Of a stretch of DNA of 64,000 nt, positions 61,810 to 64,000 are shown piece by piece. Positions within the stretch are counted from its first letter, which is position 1. Each line of letters begins with the position of its first letter. Both the position numbers and the translations under genes were made by a program. Under the pieces are notes generated by a model that worked only from the letters and a program-made list of their open reading frames with translations, searched no databases and was not told the DNA's origin. This DNA is from Trichomonas vaginalis G3 (lineage: Eukaryota > Parabasalia > Trichomonadida > Trichomonadidae): the NCBI RefSeq assembly GCF_026262505.1, contig NC_067206.1, positions 2,694,879 to 2,758,878 on the forward strand, read 5' to 3'.

Positions 61810-62496
61810 GACTGTGAAAGTTCTTTCAAATCAGACGATATTAAAAACTATCTGCGTTCAAAAAATGTAAACCAATATTTCATTGTCGACCAAAACCATT
61901 CTGCTCTTGGTGTCATTGACGGTTGTATAAAAATGTTAAGAGACTTAAACCAACCACAAGGTGGTGAAGCAAATGAAATGTCATATGACGACAAGTATAG
62001 ACACTTCTCCATGGCAAAGATGAGACAAGTTTTAAATATTTACAATAACCGTAAACAAAAAGGTTTGGGAAACCACTCCCCCGAAGAAATGAAAAACAAC
62101 CCCGGCTTAGAGAAAGACTATATATTTAATAATTTAGTCAAAAGAGACAAACAAGAAAGAATGCCGGGCTTCAAACTTCAGAAAGGTGACAAAGTAAAAA
62201 TAGAAATATCTAAACGCGACCCATATGAAAATACTATTGACTATGACAACAATGGGAACCCGACAGGTACTCACATTCGTGTTCGTAAAAATAGAAGAAA
62301 GTATACAAGAGAATATTATGAAGTTTTAGGCAAACATGGCAAAATGTACACACTGCAAGCAGAAGATAAAACTACTATTGTCAGACCTCGTTTCAAACTT
62401 GTCAAAGTTCAAGGTGGTATACTTTCAAAGACAGTTCCTAACAAATATAAGACAACTCCTGACGAATATGCTAAAGAAGTTGAAAATGACGACTAA
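61810..62496 (+). pseudogene. DDE integrase, partial (element C)
   Basis: Begins in the gap at DCESSFKSDDIKNYLRSKN, continues through NHSALGVIDGCIKMLRD to the C-terminal barrel (KGDKVKIEI, YYEVLGKHGKMYTLQ). Very close to 6174-7134; the visible part has no obvious break. The stop overlaps that of the convergent tail-fibre gene by 2 bp, as in A. High similarity to A suggests a fairly recent duplication of this part. Confidence 0.85.
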
Positions 62497-63899
62497 GCAT
62501 TTCTATACCATGCGTAAACTGTCATGTAAGGTGGCATGTAGTCTTTACTTTGTCCCGTTGTTTGCGTATATCCTGAAACGCGATGTGTATGGTTTCTCCT
62601 CCCTCAGTGTTACTCCAGTAACAATTTATAGCAAACTTAACGTTGTCTTTAACATCATATCCTTTACCTTTTGTCATTGCTGACCAATCCCAATATCTAT
62701 GCTTATGCCAACCTGCTTGAGATGTACTTAAATCTATGTAGTGACTATGTGCAGGTAAATTTTCACCTGAAATCGTTTTACTTCCACCTGTTTCCTTTGA
62801 AGAGTTTGCACAATACAAAAACCTGTCGACTATTTGAGTCCAAGTTCCAAAACCCAGAACTGTTGCTGGATTTGTTGAATTCATTGACGTATAAATAGAG
62901 CCTATAGGATATAAGTTTGAAGTATTTCTGTCTTTAATGTTTGAAGCTCTGTTTTGTCTGCTTTCTTGTCATATAAATCTTGAGCAGTGAATTTAATATT
63001 ATGTTCATCCTTCATGACATAAACATCTTTACATCTAATGTTTCTCATCGTCGTTATGTCGTCATCCGATGTTAAACCTTGTGGAAAGTTAGGAGGTTTA
63101 CAATATAATACATCCCCATCAGTTTCTTCAACCGTTCCTTCAATACTTTCTATAGCAACAGTTGTAAAACTTGTATGTGTATGAGTCTTATTTGCTTTCT
63201 TCTCTAACTCATCGTTAACATAAGTTTTATCTGCTTTAAGGTCTAAACATCCTGAAACCCATCCTGTATCGGCTTTAACTTTAAAAGTCTTCGATGTCCA
63301 TTCATGGTACCAGTCAACCCTTTCTATAATTTCTTTATCTTTTTCATCCACATATTCCTTATCCGCCTTCTTCACTAACACACTAGCCATAAGTCCCTTA
63401 TCTACCTTATTTTCAAGGCTAACGTTTAAGTCTGTTATTTCAGATATAGAATGTGTATGAGTCTTTTTAGAATATTCGTTTTCAGCTCTTGTCACTTCAC
63501 TTGACATTTTATTGTCAACATAGTTTTGTCTGCTAGTTCAGGATGAGTATGTTCTTTTGTTGCATAAGCATTGTTAGCTCTTTCTTCTTCTTTTGCTATT
63601 GCATCGTCTACATATTCTTTGTCAGCTTTGTTGTCAACATCTGCTTTCAAAAGAAGTTCATTTATAGGTTTCTCGTTTAAAGTTCCTTTTGTTGGATTTA
63701 TACAGACAGTATGGTTCTTCTTGTCTTGAAACAGAAACTCATCTGTCATTGGGTTTAATGTCAGTTTTAAGTTTCCTTCTTTCAATGACTCAGATATCTT
63801 AGAGTAGTTTGAAAAGTTTGTTGTGTTCTTATTTAGAGCTTGCATAATGAGTTGTCGGTTGTGTTGTATTTCTCTCATGGAAGCAATATCTTTCGACAT
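62493..63899 (-). pseudogene. Phage-type tail fibre gene (element C)
   Basis: Fossil, looks broken (a few breaks). Starts MSKDIASMREIQHNRQLIMQ. The N-terminal and head regions match 4848-6177 closely, but the shaft differs: SISEITDLNVSLENKVDKG and KADKEYVDEKDKEI blocks take the place of the 22-residue repeats. The head again shows LGFGTWTQIVDRFLY and LPAHSHYIDLS. It probably once encoded the receptor-binding fibre. Confidence 0.8.
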
Positions 63900-63917
63900 T
63901 TTTATTCTAGATAAAAT
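63900..63917. promoter_or_regulatory. 18-bp bidirectional TCTAG promoter (element C)
   Basis: TTTTATTCTAGATAAAAT between divergent ATGs at 63899 and 63918; same length and centre as 4830-4847. Confidence 0.6.
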
Positions 63918-64000
63918 ATGCTTTCAATAGAAAAAGAAAATTCAAGAGTTGCTACAACTAAACCATTAGATGAACTTTTTACTAATGTCGGTCAAAAGTT
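63918..64000 (+). CDS. Start of minor capsid (penton-like) gene (element C), cut by window end
   Basis: Reads LSIEKENSRVATTKPLDELF, then TNVGQK, matching the start of the 3984-4829 gene and, more distantly, of 9137-9982 (VADTKPLDYIYTNAG). It leaves the window after 28 codons. Confidence 0.7.
   Translation, partial: MLSIEKENSRVATTKPLDELFTNVGQK

Overview
The window is AT-rich DNA using the standard genetic code and looks like a repeat-choked stretch of a protist genome. The best guess is a trichomonad such as Trichomonas. Reasons: Polinton/Maverick elements carrying KilA-N, T5orf172 and DUF5906-type helicase genes, a Mutator-like (MULE) transposase fragment, a Dam-like adenine methyltransferase fragment, and many genes whose stop codon forms TAAA, the poly(A) signal described for Trichomonas. 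The organism call is inference. Three 100-N scaffold gaps (1383-1482, 24238-24337, 61710-61809) are of unknown true size. I see no ordinary host gene.

Layout. (1) 1-1382 is a decayed inverted copy (D) of the 16.4-17.8 kb part of element A. (2) 1483-2794 is one end (B3) of a second Polinton family, abutting an adenine-methyltransferase fragment. (3) About 2795-24540 is element A, the richest Polinton: minor-capsid-like genes, a phage-type tail-fibre gene, a DDE integrase, two short proteins resembling adenovirus pVI, a KilA-N/T5orf172 cluster, an FtsK/HerA-type packaging ATPase, an SF3 helicase and a double-jelly-roll major capsid protein preceded by a nuclear localisation signal. Several of its genes are whole and several are broken. 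(4) 24558-28860 is an inverted, decayed duplicate of A's KilA cluster plus a stretch with tRNA-like control boxes. (5) 28909-29065 is a MULE fragment into which element B1 is inserted. B1 (29066-34333: major capsid, minor capsid, polymerase B) is in turn cut in its polymerase gene by B2 (34334 to about 35262). (6) 35263-39540 holds minisatellites, a long D5-like helicase and an HNH endonuclease gene. (7) About 39560-59730 is a 20-kb satellite. It has a near-perfect giant palindrome centred near 44587, followed by a higher-order tandem array of 1.1-2.7 kb units. The basic unit is about 25 bp. (8) 59735-64000 is element C, an inverted, largely decayed copy colinear with A, running off the window.

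How it fits together. The satellite appears to be built from Polinton material. Its units contain pieces of KilA-N genes and of the spacers around them, and the same 25-bp repeats and palindromes sit in small numbers in the KilA cluster at 10-13 kb. About fifty copies of a palindromic module with a constant AGATCT core punctuate the array and the KilA spacers. Within one module every arm and every downstream repeat changes together among three word types. This concerted covariation is the best candidate in the window for an undescribed system. The core contains GATC, and a Dam-like methyltransferase fragment lies in the same window, which suggests a testable methylation link.

Element genes fall into two promoter classes. 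Capsid-side genes have a TCTA/TTAG-type motif within about 20 bp of the ATG, used in both directions from 18-bp spacers. KilA and helicase genes have a longer T-rich leader. Tail-fibre and integrase genes converge with overlapping stop codons in both copies.
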